Shown one piece after another: positions 12,695 to 24,650 of a stretch of DNA of 64,000 nucleotides. The stretch's first letter is position 1. Each line of letters opens with the position of its first letter. The position numbers and the translations under genes were made by a program. Where the stretch lies: assembly GCF_000003855.2 (NCBI RefSeq), contig NW_003101663.1, forward strand, positions 733,312-797,311, in the 5' to 3' direction. This stretch comes from Blastomyces gilchristii SLH14081 (Eukaryota; Ascomycota; Eurotiomycetes; Onygenales; Ajellomycetaceae). Under the pieces are notes generated by a model, which saw only the letters and a list, made by a program, of their open reading frames with translations, was not told the origin of the DNA and made no database searches.

Positions 12695-12910
12695 ACTGAA
12701 CCTAGGGCAGAGCTCATCCTGCTAGCATATAATTCTAATATATAGTAGGGCTGAGAGTTCTCACTACTGTAATTTCTAGAGCAGAGTATGTTCTGCTAGA
12801 AATTCTGAGACAGAGCTTGTTCTGCTGGCTGTGACTAGAGCAGGGCTTGTTCTGCTAGCAATGAATTCTTATCAGCTGTAACTAGAGCAGGGCTTGTCTC
12901 ACTAGCAATG
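12695..12910 (+). repeat. Imperfect tandem repeats near the 3' end of Gypsy A
   Basis: About five degenerate copies of a roughly 40-50 bp unit with the core GAGCAGGGCTTGTTCTGCTA. The core is itself partly palindromic, because CAG...CTG flank the centre. They lie between the chromodomain and the purine-rich tract that precedes the 3' LTR. Confidence 0.7.
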
Positions 12911-12960
12911 AATCACAAATATTAATGTATCATCATATATATATATGTATTTTTAACCAC

Positions 12961-12997
12961 AGAAGGAAGGACCTGCGGCGGAGGTGAGAAGGCAGAA
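12961..12997 (+). promoter_or_regulatory. Purine-rich tract (PPT candidate) of Gypsy A
   Basis: The stretch directly before the 3' LTR is mostly A and G and ends GGTGAGAAGGCAGAA. Position and composition fit the primer site for plus-strand DNA synthesis. It is notably G-rich compared with the decayed body. Confidence 0.6.
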
Positions 12998-13190
12998 TAT
13001 AAGGATCTTAGGGCATAGGGCATGGTCAGGTGACTCATACAAGCCTCGCCATCTCATATCCACCCGCTCACCTCTAGCTTAGATAGCTTCTTCTTCTTCT
13101 TCTTCTTCTTCTTCTTCAAGATTCAGTTCTAATATGATCTAGTCTACTGCTGCTATCCACCCTGGTAAAGTTAATCTTCATCCCGTAACA
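12998..13190 (+). repeat. 3' LTR of Gypsy A
   Basis: 193 bp and less mutated than the 5' copy: it keeps CCACCC and CATCCCG where the 5' LTR has T substitutions. It is followed by the duplication AATAG and then the LIG4 promoter region. Confidence 0.93.
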
Positions 13191-13431
13191 AATAGGTGCC
13201 GTTATTTTATATATTTGAAGTTTTTCCTGAGACAATTAATTGTGAATTCATGTGGATGACATCAGATCACGTGCGTTGGCGCGACCTTCGCGATGTGCTG
13301 CCTGGAGACCATGTACAGAGTATATATAGAGGGCGCCGTCGTCCACGGTCATTGCTCCATGGCAATGCTTGCCAGAAACTCTGTAACCCAACCATCAACA
13401 TATCCTTTATATTTATTCTCTTGTTTTCGGG

Positions 13432-16400
13432 ATGGATTCGGATGGAGAACAAGAACCAGACGGTCTACGACAGGCAGACCCGAACGGCGAAGCTGACCTG
13501 GACGAGAGGTAAGCCTCATTAAATACACATAAAAATAGGCACCCCTTGAAAATGACTGATAACACCTTCCTAGATATCCCAATCGCCCTCGTAACCACTC
13601 ACCCACCCTACCATTTCATGACTTATTCCTAACCCTATTTAACCCTCTCAATGAAAACAAAAAGCGTCCAACCGGCCCGGCGCTTGCGCGAAGAAAGGTC
13701 GGCCCTCATGGACATGGTGCTGCCGTCCATCTAAGCCCACAAGAGCGGCGAAGGGACATAATTCAGAGGTTCATTTCGCGATGGAAGAAAGAAGTGGGTG
13801 ACGATATATTTCCTGCATTTCGCTTGATCATTCCAGAGAAAGACAGAGATCGAGCTATGTATGGATTGAAGGAGAAAGCCATCGGCAAGTTGCTGGTGAA
13901 AGTCATGAAAATCGACAAGAACTCCGAGGATGGGTTTAGCTTATTGAACTGGAAAGTTCCCGGGCAGAGTTTTGCGAGCAGAATGGCTGGTGACTTTGCC
14001 GGACGCTGTTTCGAAGTCATATCAAAGAGGCCGTTGAGGACTGAGGTGGGCGACATGACCATCGAAGAAGTTAATGAGCAACTAGATAAATTGTCCGCAG
14101 CTTCAAAGGAAGATGAGCAGGTGCCTATTCTTGCATATTTTTACAGAATGATGAACCCTGAGGAGTTGATGTGGCTTATCCGGATTATTCTACGACAAAT
14201 GAAAGTCGGTGCCACAGAACGGACACTTTTCAATATCTGGCACCCGGATGCAGAGGCATTGTTTAGTATTTCTAGCAGTCTTCGCCGAGTCTGCTGGGAG
14301 CTTTATAACCCAGATATTCGCTTGGAAGGGGATGAAGCCAAGGTCACTCTGATGCAGTGTTTTCAGCCTCAGCTCGCTCAGTTTCAAATGCAATCGTTTG
14401 AACGTATGATCCAAAAGATGAGGCTGGCCGAAGACGATCCAACTTTTTGGATTGAGGAGAAGCTTGACGGAGAACGTATGCAGCTCCATATGGAGTCCGA
14501 CGATTCGATACCTGGAGGGAAGAGGTTTGTATTCTGGTCGCGAAAGGCCAAGGAATATACGTATCTGTACGGTAATGGATTCTTTGACGAGAACGGGGCG
14601 CTCACGAGACATCTCCAGAAGGCCTTTGCGGATGGTGTTCAAAGCATCATCCTGGATGGAGAGATGATTACCTGGGACCCTGAGCATGATGCGATTGTTC
14701 CTTTCGGGACTCTCAAGAGTGCCGCACTAGCCGAGCAAAGGAATCCATTCTCGACAGGGCAGAGGCCATTATTTCGTATATTTGATATCCTTTTCCTAAA
14801 CGGCCAACCACTCACGAGATACACGTTGAAGGACCGCAGAAGAGCACTTGAAGCTAGCGTTATTCCTGTGCATCGCCGTTTCGAAATTCACACTTACGAA
14901 ATTGGCCACAGTGCCGCTGATATCGAACATTTACTCCGGAAAGTCGTCGCCGAAGCATCTGAAGGCCTTGTTCTGAAGAACCCCAACTCTCCATACCGTC
15001 TAAATGAACGTCACGATGACTGGATGAAGGTTAAACCCGAATATATGACTGAGTTTGGTGAATCTCTCGACTGCATCGTAATTGGCGGATATTATGGCTC
15101 TGGTCGTCGAGGCGGCGCTCTATCAAGTTTCCTATGTGGACTAAGAGTAGATGAATCACATGCCAAAAAGGGGGATCATCCTACAAAATGCTATTCATTT
15201 TGTAAAGTTGGAGGAGGTTTTACTGCTGCTGATTATGCAAATATTCGCCATCATACCGATGGGAAGTGGATTGATTGGGATCCAAAACGACCCCCCACTG
15301 AATACATTGAACTTGCTGGAGGTGATCTACAATACGAACGACCTGACGTATGGATAAAGCCTGAAGATTCTGTTGTTCTCTGCGTAAAGGCCTCATCAGT
15401 TACCCCAACTGACCAGTTCCGCCTCGGCCTGACGGTGCGGTTCCCGCGCTTTAAAAGGCTACGCATGGATAAGGACTGGCATAGTGCCTTGTCGATCCAG
15501 GAGTTTATGGACCTCAAGTCAAATATCGAAAGGGAAGTGAAAGAAAAGGAATTCAAGGTTGACGATTCTCGCAAGCTACGGCATAGGAGAACTACGAAGA
15601 AGCCCTTGACAGTTGCCGGTTACGACGGAGGCAAGAAGACTAAATATGCGGGTCCATCGGGGAAATTGTTTAATGGACTCAATTTTTGTAGGTGGCCCCA
15701 GTTCCTTGCGTTTGGATGATGTGCTCACAAGCTCATTAGTTGTCATGACCGAATCGGTTCACCAGCCTAAGAAAACCAAGGCGCAGCTTGAACAACTCGT
15801 GAAAGCAAATGGCGGCAAGATATATCAGACAAATACAGCCGCAGAAAATACAATTTGCATCGCTGATCGCAGTAAGTAGAAGATGATAATGTAATCTGAA
15901 CATGGCATGCGGGAAGGCTTATGTTAACGTATCCCAGGGACTGTTAAGGTAGCTTCACTTCAAAAGAACGCGAAGGAGAACGTCATCCGGCCATCATGGC
16001 TCTTCGACTGCTTATCACAAAACGAAAGGGATCATGGCCTTCCGGACCTGCTTATTCCGTTGGAACCAAAGTTAGTTCATATCCGCTCTCCTTCTTTCGT
16101 TTCCTGCCGTACATATTACCTGACCAGAAATTTATCAACTCTGGAAGACACATGTTCTTCACAACGGTAGATCAAGAGGAAGAAATTGCCGGAAACGTCG
16201 ATAAATACTCCGATAGCTATGCTCGAGATATCGATGCCTCGGAACTCAAAAAGGTCATTCCATTCCTTATTCATGTCTTCCCGTTTGTAAAAGATAAACG
16301 TCTCCCTTCACAAGGAGAAACAATAATATGTAACTAACACCCCCCACAGCTCCTCGACGCTATGGCCCCAGCGCCAGGTCTACCCCCTTCCAGTATATCC

Positions 16401-16951
16401 CAACTAGAATCCCAACTCGAATCCCACAGCCTGAATGAACAAGAATCACCAACCGCAACAGTATCGAACAACCCATTATCCCCCGGCTGGCTTTTCAAAG
16501 GACTAGTCATATACTTTGCCACGCCTCCATCCAAGTCCAACGACGAAAAAGGCAAAAAACCACATATCCTAGCACAGCGCCTCCAGCTCGCTTCCAACCT
16601 TGTGGAGTTCGCCGGCGGCGAAGCCATCACGGACGACAGTGACATGAAGGATCCACGTATCACGCATATTGTAGTCGACAGCAAAAGTTCCGGCGATAAG
16701 GCTGGCATGCTAGTGACAAACGTTGCTGAAATAAGGAGGGCGATTTCATCCCTGGCTGGGGTTGGGAAGCAAATTCCGCATATTGTTGGGGTTGAGTGGG
16801 TGGAGGAGAGTTGGAGGGAGAGGACGTTGGTTGATGAGGAACGTATGTAGAGATGTCACTTAAACCCCCCCTTTTCTTTTGTGTAGAGATTTTGGAAAAG
16901 TGGGATACTAATATATTGGTGGCAGTTTATTCAGGATATGTACCAAGGTGA
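13432..16951 (+). CDS. LIG4: DNA ligase IV (non-homologous end joining)
   Basis: ATP-dependent ligase that seals double-strand breaks in NHEJ with an XRCC4/Lif1-type partner, in the nucleus. My exon model is 13432-13508, 13574-15687, 15740-15871, 15938-16070, 16148-16253, 16350-16842 and 16926-16951. Phases agree and the sum is 3081 bp (1026 residues). The catalytic motif EEKLDGER has its AMP-binding lysine at about residue 322. Other ligase motifs are FRIFDILFLNG, SEGLVLKNPNSPY and DDWMKVKPEYM. The first BRCT domain begins near residue 725 (VMTESV, AENTICIAD, RPSWLFDCLS) and the second fills exons 6-7 (LFKGLVIYFATP, HIVGVEWVEESWRE). The length suits fungal LIG4. The least certain junctions are the 16253 donor (GTCATT) and the tiny last exon (YSGYVPR). 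The ATG at 13432 gives a short acidic leader before the DNA-binding region. Confidence 0.95.
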
Positions 16952-18489
16952 AAATGCAGTATATCCATTAGAGGTGCTGAACGCATGGACCTTTGGGATC
17001 AAGAATAGAGTGCCCCTTTACGAAGATTTCTATGCTCGCTTCATGGCCTACCTCTACTGGGAAGAGAAAGAGAATGAAACGTTTCATTCGAGCTTTACAA
17101 AAAACCTGGATACGCATACATATCTCGATGGCTAGCTGATGGCCTGAATTATGATCTTATGATGTGATGAAAATCTTTTGAATACAGTTATATTTTGAAT
17201 TCTCTATGGTCTTTAGCAGCTGGAGCAGTGGTTAGATGACTCTTGGGAATGAAAAATTGTACCATTTTACTCATAGCATGGCAGTAAACAGGGTTCATAT
17301 TCAAGTTGAAAATTGCTCGTTTTGGGGACAGCTGAGCCGATGTAGGAGGTGTAGAAGGCGTATGGCAATAGCGGAATGAAGGAGTGAACGGGTTCCAAGT
17401 TTTAAGCATCTAAACGTACCCGGCGGTTTGGCTTGGGTGGGAACCCTGTATATCTATGAGCTTTTGATTCCTTTTCCTCATTTGCCTTGTCCCTTGTTAC
17501 AGCTCTGTATGGCGATGGTCGTGGTGGTGGTAGTTATCAAGGTGCTTTAGAATCCTCCTAGTGGCGGTCCTCTGCCTCTTTCTGTATTCTTTACGGGTTT
17601 CATTCATTTCTACTGCCTATAGGAAGAAGATACTAGGTATCTTCAACTCCGTAGCTCCCGGAAGTTGACAAGTGGTGTGCTGTCATGGGACTCTCTTGCT
17701 CCCTTTATAACATGTGGAAGCTGGATTGGATTGTGACGGCGGTCTCCTGGACTTCAGCTGGCTTGGAACCAGGACTGTGGCCATGAGTTCAGTCGGACTC
17801 GGATTAACTGCATGCGTAGTCAGTCCATCGTGGGGCAGGGTGCCCGTGATAAGGAGACAAAGTTGGATAGCAGTTATGCAATGGCTATTCAGACGTACAT
17901 GTACATGAATGAATGAAATGTTTTTACTTCACCTCTACCCAACTAATTATTAAAATATCTTAATGCACACGAGCCTCTGTGTACAAAGACATTGCAGAGC
18001 TAAGCTCAAAACAGAAGACTTTGCAAGATTGATTTTACAGCTTATTAATAGAAGAGATAGAACTGTAACTGTAGTAAAAGCATATCTGTAAAGTGAAATA
18101 AGATTAACTTGAGAATAAGTTAAATGATAATATAGATAATTGATAAAAGACTGAAGAGAGATCTATAGAACTAAGAGATAAATTAATTATTAAAGATAAT
18201 AACTGCAGCTGTTTTCTTAATTGAGTTAAGAATAAAGTTAATAAGAGATATTCTCTATAATATCTGATAATATAGTAAGCTCTTTGAATAATAGTTTTCT
18301 TTTTACAGACTGCTGTCAATGAAGATATATCAGAACTATAAATCTCATAGTAATAAAACTTAATTTCTGATAATATATCTGTTTCAATAGACTGTTCACA
18401 GACTTAAAAGACTATTATTAATTATATAAAGTATTAATATATTTAGAATAATAGAGAGAGTTCAGACTTATTTATTATAGAATCTGTAA
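16952..18489. other. Intergenic, with the GC-to-AT transition near 17935
   Basis: To about 17930 the composition is like the gene islands, but I find no convincing coding frame (the 60-75 codon frames show no domain). From about 17935 the sequence becomes AT-rich and repeat-like. Its own element identity was not resolved. It ends at the CTGTA duplication (18490-18494) of the outermost solo LTR. Confidence 0.55.
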
Positions 18490-19261
18490 CTGTATATAAT
18501 ATAATAGAACTGAAGTAATAACTAGTCAGCAGTGTTATATAAAGATAGTTATTGAGAAGCTGTATAAGTAAACTTAACTATCTTACTTAAGTAGTAAGCT
18601 TGTAGACTACAGAGTTATTATAAGAATATCACAGATATAATACTTAGTATACTAAGAAGATTATATGAGAAATACAGTAACTCTTATATATCTTTCAGTA
18701 GAAGAAAAACAAATCACTGACTTCTTTAATAAGAAGTCAGTATTTAGTTATTCTATATAGATAATGAGTGAATACTCTTCTTTTATTTCATAAGTAAGAA
18801 TAGTCAGAGTAATATCTCAATAGTATTTTATTATTAAGAAAGAGTAATCTGCTGATCTTATATAGAAGTGAGATTCTTATATTCTGTCATACTTAGACTG
18901 ACCGTGTGACCGTGTCTGAGATCAGAATCAAACTTTACAGTTATCATGTTATCTAAAAGTATTACTTCTGATTATGATTTGTGTTCATCACATTAATTTC
19001 AAATCACATTATTTTAAATATTAAAGGTTTCAGATTCACTTTTCAAATAAAAATCTAGTTTCAGATAAAGAATATGTTTGAATTCTTAGTCACATTTTCA
19101 TTCTGATCTCATTATTGAGAATAGCATTAAATAAGATTATGAAATTACTTCTCACTTACATAATATCATAATATAGTGCTTATTTATTGAAAATTCAATA
19201 GAGAGTGTTATCAAATATTATTACTTTTCTAAACACAGATTATAATTCATATAATTTTAAT

Positions 19262-19390
19262 TATGAAAAAAATATAAAATACAAAAAAAAATAAAAAACA
19301 AAAAATAAAATAAATACAAGAAAAAATCAAAATAAAAAAAAAAAATAAAAGAAAAAGAAAAAAATAAAAAATAAAAATAAAAAAAATCAA
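19262..19390. repeat. A-rich low-complexity tract in hAT-1
   Basis: Almost pure A with scattered T, C and G. The corresponding T-rich tract in hAT-2 lies at about 61520-61655, so it is an ancestral part of the element. Confidence 0.75.
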
Positions 19391-20488
19391 GATCACAGAG
19401 TCACAGTATCTCTAAAATACTCACTCTTCAGAGTCTTTACAATGTTTATTATCAACTGTGTATTTCTCACAGTGAGAGTAACACAGCTGTAATAAGTCAT
19501 TGTCTTAATATTATCTAATAAATAATCAGTATATATCTGTATAAATGTGAATAATTAGAAAATATACATTTAAAAAGTATGATCAGGGTGAACTCTGCTG
19601 TCACTTGAATAATATTAAGAACAGAATACTGGAATTGATGATTTCTCTCATTGATTTCACAGATAAGGTGTGTGAAGATGATCTTGAAAAATATAAGATT
19701 TTCTAACTTCTGATAAAAATGAATCTCACAGAGAGACTCTATTTTCATGATATCAGAGACTGAGTGTTATCAAAAAGTGTTACTTTCATGCAATACATAT
19801 ACACTTACTGTAGCAATTCATTCTCTGCACATGTGATCAAGAGTTGCAGCTTTCTCACACTGCACAGCTCTCTCTGAAATACTGCTATCAGTTTGCAACT
19901 TATACAGTCTTTCAGTTCAGCACACACTGTGTGTATACAGCTCTGCATGCTGAGGCTGTATTAATCATTATAGTCTGATATGATACTCACTTTTCATGAG
20001 TCATGTTTCATTTGAGAGAGAGAGAGAAGATGTGACTGTTGTTTTATTAAAGAGAAAATAAATAATTAGTATTATTGAATTAATTTAATTCATCTGCATT
20101 TAAAATTTAATTAGTTTATACTCTTCAATTTGAGAGTTTCTATGAGTGTTTTAATAGTTTTCATACTAGCTTAAACTTAGTGATGAATTGAAGAAGAAGA
20201 GAAAAGAGAGAAGAAAGAAATGAGAATAACTTATCTTTATAATATGAAAACAGAGAATTGCTGTAATCATTCTTTCTAGCAACAAAGATCTGTTTTCTGC
20301 ATGTATTTCTGATATAGATTATATGATAAATGTATACAAAGAATATCAATAGTGCATGCATTGAATGAAGATAATGTTGCTATGCAACATTGTAGCTGTT
20401 TCTGTATATCTCTGAAAGCTGTTAATAGTTTCTTTATCTCTTTATATTTGATAAGTTAATAATATATTTCAATACACTTTCTCTTTCA

Positions 20489-20577
20489 TCATCATCATTA
20501 TTATCATCATTATTATCATTATTATCATCACTATTACTATTATTATCATCACTATTATTATTATTATTATATTATTA
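20489..20577. repeat. ATC/ATT trinucleotide microsatellite in hAT-1
   Basis: Interrupted runs of ATC and ATT. The reverse-complement counterpart in hAT-2 is at about 60300-60425. Confidence 0.8.
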
Positions 20578-21130
20578 TCTATCTTCACTCTCTCTTTAAT
20601 ACTTATTAAAATTAATTATGTCATCTCTCTTCAAATATTCTGCAGTTCTGTGAATTATTAAGACATGTGAGTATTATCACAGATTGAAGAGAGAGAAGAA
20701 GAAAGTATTCAAGTACAGAGAGATAGATTGTAAAATATATTATAATATCTTGAAGAGACTCTGTAAGAAAGTAGAATAATAATAATTTTAAGTAATACTT
20801 CTGATAGATTTAGACTGAACTAAGTATAGAAATAATGCAGATAACATCATCTGTGAGAGATTGAAAAAGAAGACAGTGAAGAGTCTCATATAATAGTGAT
20901 AAGATCAGAAGAAGTTTTAAGAATGATTTAAGATCAAGATAAAGAGAGAGAGAGAGAAGAAGAGTGTTACTGTAAATAAGTAATAGCAGAAGAAGATTGA
21001 GAAGATATTAAAGTAAGAGACAAAGAAGTCAAAACTGGTAAGTTTTTTATTGAGAGATAATGATTTTTAATAATACTTCTGTTCTCTAATTGATTAGCAG
21101 AAGCTGGCAGAGAAGAAGGAAATTGAGGCC

Positions 21131-21348
21131 TTGTTCAGGTCTCAAATATGCTTCATGATTCAGAATATTAAGAAGACAGTCCTGCTCTCTGAGCATGTCA
21201 ATCTGCTTACTACTGAGATGAAACCTGAGACAACAGATCAGAAAATACAGGATTTTGAGACACAGATTAACCTGGCTAAGAGAGAGCAGCAGAAACTCTT
21301 CTCTGAGAAGATAGTGAAGAGAGATTTTGAGATGATTATTATCTCAGA

Positions 21349-21379
<31 letters not shown>

Positions 21380-21400
21380 AAGAAGAAGAATAAGAAGTGA
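21131..21400 (+). pseudogene. Coiled-coil/lysine-rich accessory frame in hAT-1
   Basis: An 89-codon open frame with heptad-like leucines and many Glu, Gln and Lys (for example INLAKREQQKLFSEKI) that runs into a poly-lysine stretch encoded by an AAG microsatellite. The same segment is present, more broken, in hAT-2 at about 59470-59750 on the opposite strand. I do not recognise the family. It could be a second gene of the element or captured sequence. It lies 5' of the transposase relic. Confidence 0.45.
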
Positions 21401-22029
21401 ATTATGAAGAATAATAAGAAGAATGAGAAAGAGAAGAAGTAGATTTTTTTTCTTTTTATATTAGTTAGTTATAAGTTTAAGTTTTTAATTATTAATAATT
21501 AAAATTGATTTTGAGTTTTCAAAAATTATTGTACAAGTTGTAATCAAGTCAGGAATGATATATATATATATATATATTTAACTATCATGATTCACAAATT
21601 ACTATAATGTATAAGTATCAACATTTTTTTCAACATTGATATTTATAATATTAATATATTTTTAATAATATTATCTGATAATGTAATTTAATAATACTCT
21701 CTTTTACAATATTAATATATTTCAAGAAATATGACAGAGATTAATCAAGATTATTTATTTACTTTTATACATCAATGATATTCAATCTGAGTTAGTACTA
21801 AAATTATAACTAAGCTAAGAAACAAGATTATTTTCTCTTATATTAATTCTTCTTACACACATCAGTGATCAGTTATTGAAAATAAATTATCATCTTTCTC
21901 AAATTATTATCATATCTTCTGAATTTACTTCTTTCACTTCTTTTACTTCTATTGAAGATTCATAAACTCTTCAAGAAATCACTGTGAATTATAAAGTCTA
22001 CATTGTTTACAATTCAACACAGAATACTC

Positions 22030-22403
22030 GCCCCGGTGGCCGAATGGTTAATGCGGCCACCCGGTAGCACCTTGGCGTGGGAAACCAAGGCGCGTGGGTT
22101 CGAAACCCGCAGGGGATGCATTAAATCCAGAACTCAAGCACCTCAGGTTTCTAATAAATACAGAGGTGTACAAATCGCTTCAATGAATTGCTCTATGTTC
22201 CTGAGCTGGGAAGTTATTATTGCATGTATCTAATTGTCACTTCTTTGTATTTTCCTATGTTCTTATTATCTTGGCGTGATCTCAACACCTGTATTTCCTC
22301 CTGTATAATCAACACTTGACCTGTATTTAACATCACGCAAGGACTCATCATAAGCTCCGCTTGCATATGAGTATAATGAAAGAATAATAATAATAATAAT
22401 AAT
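22030..22403 (+). mobile_element. tRNA-derived SINE
   Basis: 374 bp of balanced GC in AT-rich DNA, flanked by the 14-bp duplication AACACAGAATACTC (22016-22029 and 22404-22417). The first base corresponds to tRNA position 1. The A box TGGCCGAATGG is at 22037-22047 and the B box GGTTCGAAACC at 22097-22107. The wide spacing includes a CCTTGG/CCAAGG stem (22070-22075 with 22085-22090), as in class-II tRNAs with a long variable arm such as Ser or Leu. The body ends in an AAT-repeat tail. hAT-2 has the empty site with one copy of the target (58831-58844). The acceptor stem no longer pairs well, so this is not a working tRNA. Confidence 0.88.
22037..22107 (+). promoter_or_regulatory. Internal RNA polymerase III promoter (A and B boxes) of the SINE
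   Basis: The A-box-like TGGCCGAATGG and a consensus B box GGTTCGAAACC both lie in the tRNA-like head. They retain CpG sites that are rare in the surrounding DNA, so the promoter may still be functional. Confidence 0.75.
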
Positions 22404-24141
22404 AACACAGAATACTCTCTTTCAATTATAGTGAATAATCACTTCATTCTTCACATCTGATTTCAGGTCATGAAATTTATGAAAAACTCAACATAAACAT
22501 TGAGATGAACTATGAAATAATTATCAACAGATTGTATTGCAGATTACTGAAGAGTTATCTCTTTACTACAATCACTATAACTTCATTTAAAAATATTTAT
22601 TATAAACTAATTATAACTCTGAAGGAATTTTCTGACATCTGAAGTTATCAGAATATAGATAATAAAAGAAAAATAATCAGAAAATTACTACTGAGCTAGT
22701 AAGTTACTCTATCAGATAATGATTTTTAATAATACTAACTTTCTAATTTGAAGAAAATTATATGAAAATAACTCTGTATCAGTACTCTGATTTCACAACT
22801 CTCATCTAATAACTTCTGTGAATAATTACTTTGTATGTGTATATCTCTGAATCTTTCTCTTTGATTAATTGAAAACTCTGAATTCTGAACACTTCTTTAA
22901 ATACTTAATTTAAATCTTTATATTTCACATCAATTCTGTCTTCAGTTCAATCTTGAGACACATTACAAAGTTAATATACAACATCTAGAATCAGAGTTGA
23001 AGAATCATTGAAGAGTGTCTCTTACAGTGAATGCATGAACTAGTACAAATAATCTTGCATTTATAAGAGTTACATGTTATTACATTGATGAGAACTGAAC
23101 TTATCAAGAGACATTAATTAGATTTAAATCATTGATTAGTAGTCATACTGAGAATTATATAACAGAGATATTAATAACTGTGATTAAAAATAACTATTGA
23201 AATATTAGTCTCAGTCTTCTTGTAATTATAACTGATAATACTGTAAATAACTACACTATAATGAAGAGCTTGAAGTAAAAATTGACTTTGCATTTCTGAA
23301 ATGATAAACAAGGTCATATTCTCTGCATTACTCATGTGATTTAACTTGTGATGTAAACACTGATAAAGAATCTTAACATTGAGACAAAGAATAATGAGAT
23401 GACTGATTCTTGAAATAAGAATGAGATGAAAGTGATTACTCAAGTAACTTTTATATTCACTTTGTAAAAGATAATGTTTTTTGATAATACTTTTTAATAT
23501 TACTTTTTAATAACACTTTTTGATAATGCTACTGTTAATTTTGAATAGATTGACTAATAATTTAAATATCATAGATTTGAAACATTGCTAATGTAATTTG
23601 TATCTCTTCTAAATAATAACAATGATTTCATGATATTCAATAAATAAACAAATCAGTTACATCACTGAATATGATACAGAATATTAGAATATGATAAAGT
23701 TCAATATATGAGATGACTGTTCAGACTCTTCAATTGCATCAGACAATTGATCATTGAGTGCAATACTCTGATCAGAAAAAGATTCAGATATTGAAACTTT
23801 CTGATATCAATACAAATCTTTCCAACCGCTCCACCACGAACTCGCTCGATTTTTCGAATAAGAACCCGCCGATAGATCCATCGAAAAGCCCTCGATCATA
23901 CGAGCATTTTGACCCCATCGCCGACCGCATACCCCGTGTGGTGGTGGAGTTATCCAGCCAAACGTGAACCAGACGTCGTTCGGAACTCCTGCGTGGGATT
24001 ATCCCCCATTCCCCCCTACCACACCACAACCCCGGGCCAAATTGCCATACAAATTGTAAGGTGAAGAGACCTAGCCATATGCACCAATCTTCTTGATTTT
24101 GGAAGATCCCCGATCTGTAGTTGTGGAGATATCTGAGGAGC

Positions 24142-24650
24142 GACCTCCGCGAAAACCCTGTCCATCTTTGATGTTCCAAAACACCAACGCCAAGTCCCAC
24201 CCTCGTACCGCCCTTCCTAATCTGGCCCATCCCCGGCAGAAAAATACAAAAAGATACCTCGGCGATAATATCAAGCACATAACCAACGGCCACTTCTGAA
24301 GTGCAACCTCCGCGGTCTGTCTTCAGTGTATCTAGACATCAACGCCGAGTCTCACCCTCGTACCACCTCTCTCAATCTGGCCCATCCCCGACAGAAAAGT
24401 ACAAAAAGATACCTCGGCGATAATATCAAGTACATAACCAACAGCCACTTCTGAAGTGCAACCTCCGCGGTCTGTCTTCAGTGTATCTAGACATCAACAC
24501 CGAGTCTCACCCTCGTACCACCCCTCTCAATCTGGCCCATCCGCGACAGAAAAGTACAAAAAGATACCTCAGCAACTGTGCTCGATACATAATCGGCAGA
24601 CACGACAACTATAAAATCAGTATACCCCAAGGTCTGACTGAGCCTTTGAT
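24142..24650 (+). repeat. 155-bp tandem monomers in the LINE 5' region
   Basis: Three successive units with equivalent points at 24181, 24336 and 24491, so the period is 155 bp. Shared strings include CACCCTCGTACC, AATCTGGCCCATCC and GATACCTC. A partial earlier unit (ACCTCCGCG) lies near 24142. The last unit diverges after about 24570. GC content is high and CpG sites are kept. Confidence 0.88.

Larger units (their letters stand above)
7622..13190 (+). mobile_element. Gypsy A: full-length, decayed chromovirus (Ty3/Gypsy LTR retrotransposon)
   Basis: 5569 bp between two 193-bp direct LTRs. A perfect 5-bp duplication, AATAG, sits at 7617-7621 and 13191-13195. Internal order on the plus strand is gag-like start (about 7905), protease (about 9190), reverse transcriptase (9800-10330), RNase H (10550-10950), integrase (11270-12000) and chromodomain (about 12370-12480). 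That is the Ty3/Gypsy order with a chromodomain tail. All frames are broken by stops. The element fills the space between IRS4 and LIG4; its 3' end is 237 bp from the LIG4 ATG. Both LTRs have independent C-to-T or G-to-A changes. Confidence 0.93.

Noticed and set aside
15996..16337. 113-codon open frame overlapping LIG4 exons 4 and 5
   Set aside because: Its first part is out of frame with exon 4 and runs through an intron. Only its central segment, in exon 5, is LIG4 coding.
22030..22118. Functional tRNA gene (Ser or Leu type)
   Set aside because: The A and B boxes and the variable stem are tRNA-like, but the acceptor strands do not pair well and the unit continues into a 374-bp element with an AAT tail and target duplications.
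23784..24299. Protein-coding frames in the LINE 5' region (169 codons on minus, 68 on plus)
   Set aside because: They overlie GC-rich tandem units on both strands, show no domain, and are expected by chance in a region with few stops.
24181..24650. CRISPR-like array
   Set aside because: Units are 155 bp, directly adjacent without spacers, in a eukaryotic LINE.
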